From NCBI RefSeq assembly GCF_001922575.1, contig NZ_MRCI01000001.1, positions 1,550,001 through 1,614,000 of the forward strand: DNA of 64,000 nucleotides, read 5' to 3'. Below the pieces are notes generated by a model, which saw nothing but the letters and a program-made list of their open reading frames with translations, searched no databases and had not been told where the DNA came from. The stretch is from Neptunomonas phycophila (GTDB lineage: Bacteria > Pseudomonadota > Gammaproteobacteria > Pseudomonadales > Balneatricaceae). Positions 28,450 to 39,558 of the stretch are shown in pieces; the first letter of the stretch is position 1; the number at the start of each line of letters is the position of its first letter. Both the position numbers and the translations under genes were made by a program.

Positions 28450-29649
28450 ATGACAAACAATAATAAAATACAGCATCAGAAATATTACGTCTTAGCCGCC
28501 GGTGTTATCAGCTTAGTTGTGTTACTCGGTATCGCTCGGTTTGCTTACACCCCGCTTATTCCAGTAATGATTAGTGCCTCTGTCATGTCTGATATCAGTG
28601 CCGGGTGGCTCGCTACTATAAACTATGCCGGTTATTTATGTGGAGCAGTGTTAGCTGCCACAATCGGCGATCTAATGCTCAAGGACAAGCTATATCGGGC
28701 AGGTCTGATAACAGCGATTATCACCACTCTCGCAATGGCATTCACCGACAATGTATATTTGTGGGCTTTTTTGCGCTTTATGTCAGGGTTAAGCAGTGCG
28801 GCAGGCCTCTTAATTGGATCAGGTTTAGTGCTTAATTGGTTGATTAGAAACAACTACCGAAGCGAGCTTGGTATCCACTTTATGGGGATGGGCTTAGGCA
28901 TTGTGTTTACCGCTATCGCCTGCGAATTGATGGTTAACCAACTAACATGGTCAACACAATGGATAGTGCTAGGCGTATGTGCGGCCTTATTAAGTATCCC
29001 TGCTTGGCGATGGCTACCTCGACCACATAATGGCACTGTGCATAGCTCCGGTCAGGTGTTAAAAGACAAACCTCCAAGCGCACGCTTTTTTTGGTTGATG
29101 GTCATGTCATATTTTTGCGCAGGATTTGGCTATGTTATCAGTGCGACTTTTACTGTTGCCATGGTTGAGCGTCTACCTGGGTTAGCGGGTGAAGGCCAGC
29201 TAGTGTGGTTACTGCTAGGGCTTACCGCAATACCTGCTGTCATTTATTGGGATAAACTAGCCCGACGAATAGGCACCTTATACACCTTATTGATTTGCTA
29301 CTTAATACATATCATTGGCATAGTATTACCCTTATTTTCGCAGACTCTGACAGCAGCTATTGTTAGCGGCATGCTTTATGGCGCAACCTTTATTGGTATC
29401 GTTGGTTTAGTCCTCACTATGGCTGGACGCTTTTATCCGACTAAGCCTGCTAAGTTAATGGGTAAATTAACACTTTCTTATGGTGTTGCTCAGATTATAG
29501 CCCCTGCCATTGCGGGCTATATGGCGGCCCAAACAGGCCAGTACAGCGCCGCACTCTTTATGGCAGCAATTATGATGGTGCTGGGTACTATTTTATTACT
29601 AATTCTCATCTATACAGAGCGTCATGATCTAAAGGCACTAGACGCTTAA
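28450..29649 (+). CDS. MFS transporter, YbfB/YjiJ family
   Basis: This 399-residue transporter has about twelve hydrophobic helices. The N-terminal GIARFAYTPLIPVM and the following NYAGYLCGA are characteristic of the YbfB/YjiJ family (PF06779), whose substrates are mostly unknown. It lies between a LysR gene and a DMT exporter on the same strand and is 31 bases before the latter, so the three may form one functional unit. Confidence 0.85.
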   Translation: MTNNNKIQHQKYYVLAAGVISLVVLLGIARFAYTPLIPVMISASVMSDISAGWLATINYAGYLCGAVLAATIGDLMLKDKLYRAGLITAIITTLAMAFTDNVYLWAFLRFMSGLSSAAGLLIGSGLVLNWLIRNNYRSELGIHFMGMGLGIVFTAIACELMVNQLTWSTQWIVLGVCAALLSIPAWRWLPRPHNGTVHSSGQVLKDKPPSARFFWLMVMSYFCAGFGYVISATFTVAMVERLPGLAGEGQLVWLLLGLTAIPAVIYWDKLARRIGTLYTLLICYLIHIIGIVLPLFSQTLTAAIVSGMLYGATFIGIVGLVLTMAGRFYPTKPAKLMGKLTLSYGVAQIIAPAIAGYMAAQTGQYSAALFMAAIMMVLGTILLLILIYTERHDLKALDA

Positions 29650-29680
29650 TCGCAGGCTTTATAATTACTAAGGAATGTTC

Positions 29681-30571
29681 ATGTCGAATCAATCGACACA
29701 CGTAAGCTATGGAAGTTGGGTTCTTTTGCTGGCATTAGCCTTAATATGGGGAACCTCTTTTCTTTTTACCTCTATTGGTTTAGAAACATTCTCACCACTT
29801 TTTATCACATTTTTTAGGTTGGTATGTGGTGCCGCTGTATTAACCTGCTTGGTCTATATTAAACATTTACGCTTGCCCTTTACGTTAAAAGATTGGGGAA
29901 CGTTCTTTGTGTTGGGGTTAGTGGGTAATGCAGCCCCCTTCTTTTTAATTGCGTGGGGCCAACAAAGCGTGCCTTCGGGGCTAGCCGGCGTTTTAATGGC
30001 TATCATGCCCATTATGACTATGCTGATCGCTCATTTTACCGTTGTAGGCGAAACGCTAAGCCGCTATAAGTTGGCTGGCGCCGCAACGGCCTTCATAGGT
30101 GTCGCTATTCTTTTAAATCCGTCCTTAGCTAATACCGGACTACTCGTACATCAACTCTGTATTTTAGCTGCTGCTAGTTGTTATGCACTGAATGCCGTGT
30201 TGGTAAGACGATTATCTAAACATCACCCTATGGTTGGTGGCGCTGGCATGCTCATCGCTTCCAGTTTAATTGCATTTCCCTTCTTCATTAGCCAGGGTTT
30301 AGATCAGCTTTCTATGGCGAACCTAATGACCGCGAGTTTTTTGAGCATTTTATGGCTGGGGGCTTTATCGACAGGGGTTGCATCGCTCATTTATTTTAAT
30401 ATTATCCAGAAAGCCGGTCCTAGCTTTCTTGCCAATATGAACTTTATGGTACCTGTTGTGGCCTATGTACTGGGCGTTACCATTCTAGGAGAGAGCGCAA
30501 CAGCAATCTCTTTAGTGGCGATTGGTATTATTTTTAGTGGCGTGGCGCTCACTCGATATAAAGCGAAGTAG
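29681..30571 (+). CDS. DMT-superfamily exporter (EamA domains)
   Basis: The protein has ten hydrophobic helices in two EamA repeats, starting with LALALIWGTSFLFTSIGLETF and a second repeat around residue 150. Such proteins usually export amino acids or other metabolites. I choose ATG 29681 because the AAGGA site abuts the ATG at 29675 but is six bases from this one. A divergent or substrate-specific signature was not seen. Confidence 0.87.
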   Translation: MSNQSTHVSYGSWVLLLALALIWGTSFLFTSIGLETFSPLFITFFRLVCGAAVLTCLVYIKHLRLPFTLKDWGTFFVLGLVGNAAPFFLIAWGQQSVPSGLAGVLMAIMPIMTMLIAHFTVVGETLSRYKLAGAATAFIGVAILLNPSLANTGLLVHQLCILAAASCYALNAVLVRRLSKHHPMVGGAGMLIASSLIAFPFFISQGLDQLSMANLMTASFLSILWLGALSTGVASLIYFNIIQKAGPSFLANMNFMVPVVAYVLGVTILGESATAISLVAIGIIFSGVALTRYKAK

Positions 30572-30625
30572 GCATACCGTATTTATATACGATATGCTCC
30601 CTACTTAAATTCAAGGACGAGCTTA

Positions 30626-31495
30626 ATGGATACCCATACACTCACTGCTTTTCTGGCTGTAGCAGACACTCAATCTTTCTCCCAAGCCGCCGAACAACTT
30701 TTTATTACTCAGTCGGCCGTGAGTAAGCGCATTGCTTTATTAGAGGAGCAGTTAAATCAACGACTATTTGACCGAATCGGCCGCAAAGTTTCTTTAACAG
30801 AAGCGGGTGATGCACTATTACCACGAGCCAAAAATATTTTAAATGAAATAAAAGATGCCACCCGAGCCATGGGTAATTTATCCGGCGAAGTCAGTGGAAT
30901 CTTGTCTTTGGCCGCTAGCCATCACATTAGCCTGCACCGGTTACCGCCTATATTACGGGCTTTTACACGCCGATACCCTCAAGTCACGCTAGATCTGCGC
31001 TTTCATGAATCAGAAATAGCGTATAACGGCGTGCAACATGGGGATCTTGAGCTGGCTCTAATCACACTATCCCCTCACCCCGATCCTATGATCTGTTCAT
31101 ATCCCATTTGGGAAGATAGGTTACAATACGTCGTTGCTAAAGATCATCCCTTGGCAAAAAAGCCACAAGTCAGCTTAAGTGAGCTAACTGGCCATGCGGC
31201 GATATTGCCATCGGAAAGTACTTTTACACATCAAATTGTAGCGGATCAGTTTCAGCGCAATGACCTAGCACTCAATGTGATGATGTCGACCAATTACCTA
31301 GACACCATCCGAATGATGGTCAGTATTGGCCTAGGTTGGAGCTTATTGCCAGAAACGATGATTGACGAATCATTAACCATATTACACCCCAACGCTGAAC
31401 CTATTGTTCGGGAACTGGGCTATATTTATCATAGAGATCGCACGTTATCGAATGCTGCAAGCGCGCTTGTTAGTATGCTGACGAACACCGAGTAG
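30626..31495 (+). CDS. LysR-family transcriptional regulator
   Basis: This 289-residue LysR protein has a clear HTH (FLAVADTQSFSQAAEQLFITQSAVSKRI, residues about 9-36, shown here by its start FLAVADTQ and end SAVSKRI) and an effector domain with GLGWSLLPE near residue 235. It lies 54 bases after the DMT exporter gene and 86 bases before phaE on the same strand. Control of either is possible, and the sequence does not decide. Confidence 0.85.
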   Translation: MDTHTLTAFLAVADTQSFSQAAEQLFITQSAVSKRIALLEEQLNQRLFDRIGRKVSLTEAGDALLPRAKNILNEIKDATRAMGNLSGEVSGILSLAASHHISLHRLPPILRAFTRRYPQVTLDLRFHESEIAYNGVQHGDLELALITLSPHPDPMICSYPIWEDRLQYVVAKDHPLAKKPQVSLSELTGHAAILPSESTFTHQIVADQFQRNDLALNVMMSTNYLDTIRMMVSIGLGWSLLPETMIDESLTILHPNAEPIVRELGYIYHRDRTLSNAASALVSMLTNTE

Positions 31496-31581
31496 AACCG
31501 AGTATTCAATTACGACCTCTACTCCATTACACTGCATTCTATGATGACGATGCACAACAAGCAGTATTAGAGGACTTTTGA

Positions 31582-32502
31582 GTGCAAGCTGATTTTCATG
31601 CCCAACTACACGCTTTTTTTGAGCAACAGCAGGCGCTTTTTACTCAATGGTTGACGCCATCCCCTGAAGCATTTCAGACCATGAGTAATGATCAAATGAA
31701 AGCCGCCGCCATGATGGCATCTAAAACAGCGGGGTTCCTCAAACAAAGCACCCAACTCTTAGAGCAGCTTAAAGCCAAAGCACTAGACAAAGGCCTTATA
31801 GACTCACTCATTCGCCAATTAAGCGAACAAACACAACAACACTCACTAGATAGCATTTTAAAACAGTGGCAAATACCTCATCAATTTCAAGCGGCTATCG
31901 AAAAAACTACCGCACAAAATCCCAATGCTTTATTTAGCACATGGCGCCACACACTGCTTTTTACCTGTCCTGAGTTTCATGCAATGCATGAAGAACGAAT
32001 TAAAGCGGGTTGTGAACATCTAGCCAACTACCAAGCAGCTTTACACACCTATATACAGCAGAGCACCCAAATAACAGAGAGTGCGGTTAACCGCTTAAAG
32101 CACGCGCTTGAGCATAATGAGCAGCCAATAGAGTCTTTAAACCAATTACACGAGCTGTGGGTTTGCTGCTACGAAGATGCCTATGCAGAAGCGATCAGGC
32201 AAGAAACCTACCAGCAAGCGTATGGAAACATTACCAATTGCTATATGGCTCTAGTCGCTTTCCAACAGGACATGCAACTAAGCGTGTATGAGCAACAAGG
32301 CTTAGCCACGCACAAGGGATTAGATAGCACTCTACAGCAGCAAAAAGCGCTGCATAAAGAAATGAAAGCAGTCAAAAAGCAACTAGAGGAGCAACGGTTG
32401 CTTAATGAACAATTGACACACTCTCTTATAGAATTAAGCCAACAATTTGAACAAATAGGTGGTAACCTGCTACCAAAAACCTCTCAGGCGACACAAGAAT
32501 AA
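31582..32502 (+). CDS. phaE: Class III PHA synthase subunit PhaE
   Basis: PhaE is the non-catalytic partner needed by class III polyhydroxyalkanoate synthases. The 306-residue protein is Gln/Leu-rich and largely helical, with a C-terminal coiled coil (about 245-300), as in known PhaE proteins. The start is a GTG (31582) with AGAGGA eight bases upstream. No ATG is suitably placed. It precedes phaC by eight bases. Sequence conservation of PhaE is low, so the assignment leans on position and composition. Confidence 0.82.
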   Translation: MQADFHAQLHAFFEQQQALFTQWLTPSPEAFQTMSNDQMKAAAMMASKTAGFLKQSTQLLEQLKAKALDKGLIDSLIRQLSEQTQQHSLDSILKQWQIPHQFQAAIEKTTAQNPNALFSTWRHTLLFTCPEFHAMHEERIKAGCEHLANYQAALHTYIQQSTQITESAVNRLKHALEHNEQPIESLNQLHELWVCCYEDAYAEAIRQETYQQAYGNITNCYMALVAFQQDMQLSVYEQQGLATHKGLDSTLQQQKALHKEMKAVKKQLEEQRLLNEQLTHSLIELSQQFEQIGGNLLPKTSQATQE

Positions 32503-32510
32503 ATACTAAA

Positions 32511-33575
32511 ATGAAAAACCTGAAACTGGACGCCCAACAAGTTCAGGACGAACTAACAGAGCTCACTCAGAACTTAAGAAAAAGTCAGTTAACGCTGAAT
32601 AGCTTACCCAACATCGATGTGGCTTCCACACCAAGTCACTGTATATATAAGCGCGACAAATTGTCGTTATTGTATTTTGAAAGCACGCAGCCTAAAGAAG
32701 ATCGCGCATCTCATCCCATTTTTATTTGCTATGCCCTAGTCAACCGATGGTACATGATTGATTTAGACCCCGAGCGTTCATTGCTAAGATCGCTATTAGC
32801 AAGAGGTTTAGATGTCTATGTTTTAGATTGGGGCTACCCTGACAAAGCTGATCGTTTTCTTGATCTAGATGATTATATCAATGACTACCTAGATGATTGC
32901 ATTGACCAAGCCTTAGCACATTCAGGTTCTACTGAGTTGGATTTAATGGGGATCTGCCAAGGCGGCACTTTTAGCTTGTGTTATACGGCTTTACACCCGC
33001 AGAAAGTTCGCAAACTTATCACCGCCGTTACACCGGTTAATTTTCAGACGCCTGACAATATGTTACAAAAATTGTCACAGCATACAGATATTGATTTGGC
33101 TGTTAAAACCTACGGAAATATACCGGGTTCTTTTCTTAACCATGTTTATAGCTCACTTATGCCAATGCGATTGGGCATACAAAAGAACTTGAATCTTCCA
33201 AAACATCTAACAACAACGGAATCAGCTCTGAGCTACCTTCGCATGGAAAAATGGTTATACGACTGCCCGGACCAAGCAGGAGAGGCATTTAAAGAGTTTA
33301 TAACCCTATTCTTTAGAGAAAACCGATTTGTAAACGGTGGCTTAACCATAGGAGGAACTGACGTTAACTTATCTGAAATCAGGCATCCTATCTTAAATAT
33401 CTATGGTCAGCATGATCACTTGGTTCCAGCTGATTCATCGCTCGCGTTAAAAGCCGTGTGCCCTCACAGTCAGTATTCCGAACTCTTAGTTAAAGCTGGG
33501 CATATTGGTGTTTTCGTAAGCCGAAAAGCCCATAAACTTGTGCCCGATACCATTGTTAAATGGCTTGCAGAGTAA
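32511..33575 (+). CDS. phaC: Class III PHA synthase catalytic subunit PhaC
   Basis: PhaC polymerises short-chain 3-hydroxyacyl-CoA to polyhydroxyalkanoate at granule surfaces. The 354-residue alpha/beta-hydrolase has the lipase-like box GICQGG with nucleophile Cys149, the acid Asp302 in GQHDHLVP and His331 in AGHIGVF. These are the same three positions as in the class III enzyme of Allochromatium vinosum. The length is that of class III rather than the longer class I enzymes. The ribosome-binding site is weak, suggesting coupling to phaE. Confidence 0.95.
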   Translation: MKNLKLDAQQVQDELTELTQNLRKSQLTLNSLPNIDVASTPSHCIYKRDKLSLLYFESTQPKEDRASHPIFICYALVNRWYMIDLDPERSLLRSLLARGLDVYVLDWGYPDKADRFLDLDDYINDYLDDCIDQALAHSGSTELDLMGICQGGTFSLCYTALHPQKVRKLITAVTPVNFQTPDNMLQKLSQHTDIDLAVKTYGNIPGSFLNHVYSSLMPMRLGIQKNLNLPKHLTTTESALSYLRMEKWLYDCPDQAGEAFKEFITLFFRENRFVNGGLTIGGTDVNLSEIRHPILNIYGQHDHLVPADSSLALKAVCPHSQYSELLVKAGHIGVFVSRKAHKLVPDTIVKWLAE

Positions 33576-33579
33576 CAAT

Positions 33580-33614
33580 AAAAAAGGCCGCAAACCAAAG
33601 TCAGCAGCCTTTCT
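33580..33614. terminator. Bidirectional terminator between phaC and phaR
   Basis: An AAAGGC-x-GC / GC-x-GCCTTT stem with a 12-base loop is flanked by A and T runs. It lies between the convergent phaC and phaR genes. Confidence 0.65.
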
Positions 33615-33633
33615 TAATATTTGTTATCGCGCT

Positions 33634-34155
33634 TTATTTGTCGCTATCTTTTTCTGTTGGCTCTGCATCATCAGCTTTTGCGCTACTGTCAGCTGACCCT
33701 GTTCTGCTTGCCCCAGGTTGAAACATATTCCAGACAGCCATATTTTGATCGGCAATTTTGTTCATCATGGTTAGCGGGTTAGCGGCACCAATCATACTTT
33801 GCATCTGCTCACGAATCCTTTCTTGGTGCTCTAAAAACGCCGCTATGCTTTGTTCAAGGTACTGACTCATCATTCCTTGCATGCTGTCACCATAGAAACG
33901 GATAAGTTGCTGCAGCACTTGATTAGTCAGAAGCGTTCCGTGCCCTTCCCCTTCTTGCTCGCTGATGATCTGCAATAAAATGTTACGTGTTAAGTCATTG
34001 CCTGTTTTTGAGTCCAGTACTTGGAAGGGCTCAGAATTTAAAACGAGTTCTTTTACATCTTCAAGCGTTACATAACAACTACGCGAAGTATCATATAAGC
34101 GGCGATTTGTATATTTACGAAGAATACGCACTTCTGGTTCTCTCTCTGTCACCAT
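33634..34155 (-). CDS. phaR: PHA synthesis repressor PhaR
   Basis: PhaR binds PHA granules and represses phasin and PHA gene expression. The 173-residue protein has the N-terminal DNA-binding signature ILRKYTNRRLYDTSRSCYVT (residues 11-30) and the PHB accumulation regulatory domain through about residue 110. A low-complexity acidic tail (Ser/Asp/Glu-rich) follows. It is encoded opposite phaEC, with the DUF6489 gene 26 bases upstream on the same strand. Confidence 0.93.
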   Translation of the reverse strand: MVTEREPEVRILRKYTNRRLYDTSRSCYVTLEDVKELVLNSEPFQVLDSKTGNDLTRNILLQIISEQEGEGHGTLLTNQVLQQLIRFYGDSMQGMMSQYLEQSIAAFLEHQERIREQMQSMIGAANPLTMMNKIADQNMAVWNMFQPGASRTGSADSSAKADDAEPTEKDSDK

Positions 34156-34180
34156 AAACCCTTAAATGTGTCGAGCTGGA

Positions 34181-34435
34181 TTATTTTTTGTCGTTACTCG
34201 ATGAGTTGTATTGGCTCATCATACCCAGCATCATTTTTTGAAAGGCTTCAACCGAGCCCACGCTATTTGTTAAATAGGGTTTGAGTAATGTTAACGGGTC
34301 ATAGCCTTCAACACCCGCTTCCATTTGTTCTTTAATTTTACTGATCATTTCGTCTTGTAATGAGGCTACATCCGGTAAGCCCATTACTTTACGAAACTCT
34401 TCTGGTGTCATGTCCACATCAATTTTAAAGTTCAT
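34181..34435 (-). CDS. DUF6489-type small protein near PHA genes
   Basis: This 84-residue acidic protein starts MNFKIDVDMTPEEFRKVMGLPDV and is predicted to be helical. It resembles the DUF6489 family, small proteins often encoded beside PHA genes. The C-terminal Met/Ser-rich stretch resembles that of granule-associated proteins. It is transcribed with phaR, so a granule role is plausible but not shown by sequence. Confidence 0.75.
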   Translation of the reverse strand: MNFKIDVDMTPEEFRKVMGLPDVASLQDEMISKIKEQMEAGVEGYDPLTLLKPYLTNSVGSVEAFQKMMLGMMSQYNSSSNDKK

Positions 34436-34511
34436 AAATAGAACCCTTTATTATTAGTTTATAAAACAGGACGAAGTTCACTATATAGCGATAATTACCG
34501 CAGTGCAAAAA

Positions 34512-35687
34512 TCAATTTTTAGCCCCTGCTTTATCAATAGGATAGACCCAAGTATAAGTTAAAATAAGCGCAACCGCACAAATGATAGACGCCATCAGAA
34601 AACTCACCATAGAACCATGGGATTGCCAAAACATTCCCGAGAGCACAGCTCCCAGAGTCCCACCTAAACCAAAGCCAACGCTGGAAAACAACGCCTGACC
34701 TCGACCTTGTGTATTTGCATCAAAAAAATTATGGACTAAAGCTACCCCAGTTGAATGCAAAGCCCCAAAAGTAAATGCATGCAACAATTGGCTCATCAAT
34801 AGTAAGACGATATTCGTTGGGTACAAAGCAATCACAGCCCAGCGTACCACCGCCATTAACAAGCTAAACAACATAACCCCTCGCACTCCAAAGCGGCCTA
34901 TCATTCTGTGCATAAAAATAAACGCCACTACTTCAGCCACAACACCTAAGGACCACATGTAACCAATTTCACTTCGGTTAAAGCCTTGATCCTCTAGCAT
35001 CACACTAAAAAACGTATAATAAGGACCGTGTGATAACTGAACTAAGAATGTTGCAGCAAAGAAAGCGATGACTGCAGGCCTGCATAATGTGCTAAGGAAC
35101 ATCCCGCCTTTTGAATGTTCGGTTGATTCTAAAACAGTAGAAGTATCGCCAGCCGGCACCAAACATGCATTGAGCCATATCATGATCATCAAAAGAAGCA
35201 TGATGACAGGTAACCAAGAGACACTAATAAAATCGAAGATATAACCCAGAGCCACTACCGTTAAAGTAAAGCCAATAGAGCCCCATACGCGTATTTGACT
35301 ATATCGCTCCCGCTTATCGCCCAGATGATTGAGTGTAACGACCTCAAACTGTGGCAAAACGGCATTCCAAAAGAAGCTGTAGGCCAGCATAATGAGGCCT
35401 ATACTCCATGCACTCTCTTGCCAAAATATGCCCAGAAACAATAGCCAAGTAGCCGCGGCGCCCCAACGGATAATTGACATGCGTTTACCCGTCTTATCGG
35501 CTAGCCAGCCCCATAAAGAAGGCGCAAAAATACGAGAGCAGTACAAAGTCGCCATAAGAAAACCAATGGCTTTGGCATCAAAATTGAGTTGTTTTAAGTA
35601 AAGCGACCAGTAGGGCATCATTGCGCCCAACAGCGAGAAGTAGAAAAAATAGAAGCCTGAGAGTCGTTTATAGGGCAGTTTGCTCAT
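34512..35687 (-). CDS. MFS transporter, HcaT/3-phenylpropionate type
   Basis: This 391-residue transporter of the MFS_1_like family has twelve hydrophobic helices, the PYWSLYLKQLNFDAKAIGFL start and the loop motif GWLADKTGKR near residue 60. E. coli HcaT is the named example, but many relatives of unknown substrate exist. No aromatic pathway genes are adjacent, so the substrate should be left open. Confidence 0.82.
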   Translation of the reverse strand: MSKLPYKRLSGFYFFYFSLLGAMMPYWSLYLKQLNFDAKAIGFLMATLYCSRIFAPSLWGWLADKTGKRMSIIRWGAAATWLLFLGIFWQESAWSIGLIMLAYSFFWNAVLPQFEVVTLNHLGDKRERYSQIRVWGSIGFTLTVVALGYIFDFISVSWLPVIMLLLMIMIWLNACLVPAGDTSTVLESTEHSKGGMFLSTLCRPAVIAFFAATFLVQLSHGPYYTFFSVMLEDQGFNRSEIGYMWSLGVVAEVVAFIFMHRMIGRFGVRGVMLFSLLMAVVRWAVIALYPTNIVLLLMSQLLHAFTFGALHSTGVALVHNFFDANTQGRGQALFSSVGFGLGGTLGAVLSGMFWQSHGSMVSFLMASIICAVALILTYTWVYPIDKAGAKN

Positions 35688-35786
35688 CCTTGACCTTCTA
35701 TAAAAAGTAATGCCCTACTCCATTGATTGGACTAGGGCATTGCACACCACCAGTAAAACGGTGGCGATGTAGAGTTTTCGGTGGGC

Positions 35787-37079
<1,293 letters not shown>

Positions 37080-37451
37080 TCAAAACAAGCGAGTGAACCA
37101 AATACCGACGCTTAACGCGATGATGCATAAAATGACGCTTAATAATACATAGATTAGGGCGGACATGGTATGCCCTTCCTGCAAGAGAGCCACCGTTTCT
37201 AATGAGAAAGATGAAAAGGTAGTAAATGCCCCTAGAAAACCGACCATTAACATGGGACGTAACTCAGGTGATAACTTGGCCTTTTCCATTATAAGGACAA
37301 ACAGAATCCCCATTACCAGCGACCCTATAACATTACAGCTCAAGGTTCCTAAAGGTAACTTATCAGCTTTGCTATTAAGCATCCCCGCCAACCAATAACG
37401 ACTTACCGCCCCTAAAGCACCGCCAAAGCCTACGGCTAACAATATCTGCAT
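37080..37451 (-). CDS. crcB: Fluoride channel CrcB (Fluc)
   Basis: CrcB forms dual-topology dimers that export fluoride. The 123-residue protein has four hydrophobic helices and the family motifs GALGAVSRYW, GTLSCNVIGSLVMG (pore Asn) and GFLGAFTTFSSFS (pore Phe residues). No fluoride riboswitch could be recognised in the 95 bases upstream. Confidence 0.95.
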   Translation of the reverse strand: MQILLAVGFGGALGAVSRYWLAGMLNSKADKLPLGTLSCNVIGSLVMGILFVLIMEKAKLSPELRPMLMVGFLGAFTTFSSFSLETVALLQEGHTMSALIYVLLSVILCIIALSVGIWFTRLF

Positions 37452-37546
37452 TGATTTTTCCTCTTAGCAGCCAAAAACGGGTGTTTATCTGAAGAAAAGC
37501 CTACCAAAGGTAGCAGAGTTTGGGCAGTGATTTACTCAGATAAGAG

Positions 37547-38890
37547 TTATGTATAGCGTTTTTGCGGGCTGGCCTGGTCTAGCTCATTCAACTTTTCAAA
37601 CTTAGCTCGAATCTTAGACTCAAGCCCTCTATCGCTTGGCTGATAATATCGGCGCTGTGCTATCTCTTCTGGAAGATAAACTTCACCTGCCGCGTAAGCA
37701 TTAGGTTCATTATGCGCATAACGATATTCTGCACCGTAACCTAGGTCTTTCATTAATGATGTTGGCGCATTACGTAAATGAACAGGCACTTCGAAATCGG
37801 GGTCTTGGCGCACATCTGATCGGCATTGATTATAAGCCATGTATAAAGCATTGCTTTTAGGGGCCGAGGCACAATACACAGCCGCTTGGGCAATAGCACG
37901 TTCCCCTTCTGCTGGCCCTACTCGCTCAAATGCGTCCCAAGCGGATAACGCTACTTGCATGGCCCGAGGGTCTGCATTACCAATGTCCTCTGAAGCGATA
38001 GCGACTAATCGGCGAGCAATATACAAAGGATCACAGCCTCCTTCTAGCATGCGGCAGCACCAATACAATGCACCATCAGGTGATGACCCTCTCACTGACT
38101 TATGGAAAGCCGATATCATGTCGTAAAATAAATCACCTCGCTTATCATAACGTCGTACGTTGCCTGCTAGCACTTGCGATAACGCGCTTAATCGAATGGC
38201 TTCTGAACCGTCTTCTTGCTTTTCGGCAAAGTCTGCGGCGATCTCCAGCAAATTTAATGCACGTCTTGCATCTCCATCTGCGGCCAGTGCTAACTGAGCC
38301 AACGCTCCTTCTTCAAAGGTGAGCTGCCTTTGACCTAAACCCTGCACCTCATCTTTAAGCGCTTGATTTATTACCGCTTGAGTCTCTTCGGTTGTTAGAT
38401 TCTTTAAAAGATAAACCCGCGCCCGAGAAAGTAAGGCGTTATTGAGCTCAAATGATGGATTTTCAGTCGTGGCACCAATAAACAAGAAGGTCCCGTCTTC
38501 AATATAAGGCAAAAAGGCATCTTGTTGTGATTTGTTAAAGCGGTGCACCTCATCAACAAACAAGATAACTTTTTGCTGGTGAGAAACAGCTATTTGCTTG
38601 GCTTCATCGACAGCGGCACGAATATCTTTGACACCTGAGAGGACAGCCGAGATTGTCATAAAGTGAGCATCACACGTATTAGCCACTATTTTAGCTAACG
38701 TTGTTTTCCCAACACCTGGTGGCCCCCATAAAATCATTGAATGCAGCATCCCTTGCTCTATTGCTGCACGCAACGGTTTACCCTCGCCTAGAAGATGAGA
38801 TTGCCCTATGTAGTTGGCAAGCGTGGTGGGACGCATTTTGGCCGCCAGTGGTTGATACACTGGCGAGGGGGCTCCAAACAAATCATCCAT
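37547..38890 (-). CDS. rarA: Replication-associated recombination protein RarA (MgsA)
   Basis: RarA is an AAA+ clamp-loader-like ATPase acting at stalled replication forks. The 447-residue protein has Walker [11 protein letters not shown] (about residue 54), Walker [11 protein letters not shown], the sensor 1 GATTENPSF and a C-terminal tetramerisation domain. Its ATG shares one base with the lolA stop (TAATG), the usual lolA-rarA coupling. Confidence 0.97.
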   Translation of the reverse strand: MDDLFGAPSPVYQPLAAKMRPTTLANYIGQSHLLGEGKPLRAAIEQGMLHSMILWGPPGVGKTTLAKIVANTCDAHFMTISAVLSGVKDIRAAVDEAKQIAVSHQQKVILFVDEVHRFNKSQQDAFLPYIEDGTFLFIGATTENPSFELNNALLSRARVYLLKNLTTEETQAVINQALKDEVQGLGQRQLTFEEGALAQLALAADGDARRALNLLEIAADFAEKQEDGSEAIRLSALSQVLAGNVRRYDKRGDLFYDMISAFHKSVRGSSPDGALYWCCRMLEGGCDPLYIARRLVAIASEDIGNADPRAMQVALSAWDAFERVGPAEGERAIAQAAVYCASAPKSNALYMAYNQCRSDVRQDPDFEVPVHLRNAPTSLMKDLGYGAEYRYAHNEPNAYAAGEVYLPEEIAQRRYYQPSDRGLESKIRAKFEKLNELDQASPQKRYT

Positions 38891-39555
38891 TACATCTGGT
38901 CGCTGATAATCACATCGACACCTTCAGGGGGTGTAAATTCAAACAGGGTATCGCTAAATGCCGGGTTAATGCTTGAGTTATGAAGAACGATCGTCGTTTG
39001 CTGTCCCAATACATCCTGAAGCATTAGCTCGGACATCACGCCATTCGAAAAATAAATGCGGATCCGCTGAAAACTACTTTGATTGTCTTTGGGTTGAAGG
39101 TCAAACAATTGCGAGCCGGCATCACTGACCGGCATGCTAATATCAAACTTCTCTTGCAACTCTTCGATGTTGCCATTGAGGATGAGTGCCGCCCCATTAG
39201 TGTCTTCTAGGTTTACGGGTTTACGCGTTGCTTGCTCCAAATCAGGATCATAAATCCAAACATTGTCACCATCACTAACGATTAATTGTGGGAATGGTGT
39301 GTTGGTCTCCCAGCGAAACTTTCCTGGGCGCTCTATCTGCATCTCACCCTTGCTAATTTCTGACTCACTTGATTGATCAGAACGAGTAATTTGCTCGAAA
39401 TCGGCACTAAAGCGCTCGTAACTTTTTAGCACACTGCTTAGCGCTTGCGCGGGATCTTTTTCTGTCTCATCGGCAAACACACTCACTGGCATCACACACA
39501 ATAAAGCGGTTAAACAGTGTGTTACGAATGTTTTTTTATTAAGCACTAATTGCAT
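38890..39555 (-). CDS. lolA: Outer-membrane lipoprotein carrier LolA
   Basis: LolA is the periplasmic chaperone carrying lipoproteins from LolCDE to LolB. The 221-residue precursor has a signal peptide (about 1-28, cleaved near VFADE) and the family motifs [14 protein letters not shown] and [17 protein letters not shown]. It lies three bases after ftsK and overlaps rarA, as in most gammaproteobacteria. Confidence 0.96.
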   Translation of the reverse strand: MQLVLNKKTFVTHCLTALLCVMPVSVFADETEKDPAQALSSVLKSYERFSADFEQITRSDQSSESEISKGEMQIERPGKFRWETNTPFPQLIVSDGDNVWIYDPDLEQATRKPVNLEDTNGAALILNGNIEELQEKFDISMPVSDAGSQLFDLQPKDNQSSFQRIRIYFSNGVMSELMLQDVLGQQTTIVLHNSSINPAFSDTLFEFTPPEGVDVIISDQM

Positions 39556-39558
39556 CCA

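Noticed and set aside
37452-37546. Fluoride riboswitch before crcB
   Set aside because: The 95-base region has no recognisable pseudoknot pattern and is mostly the gap after rarA; no structure could be supported by eye.
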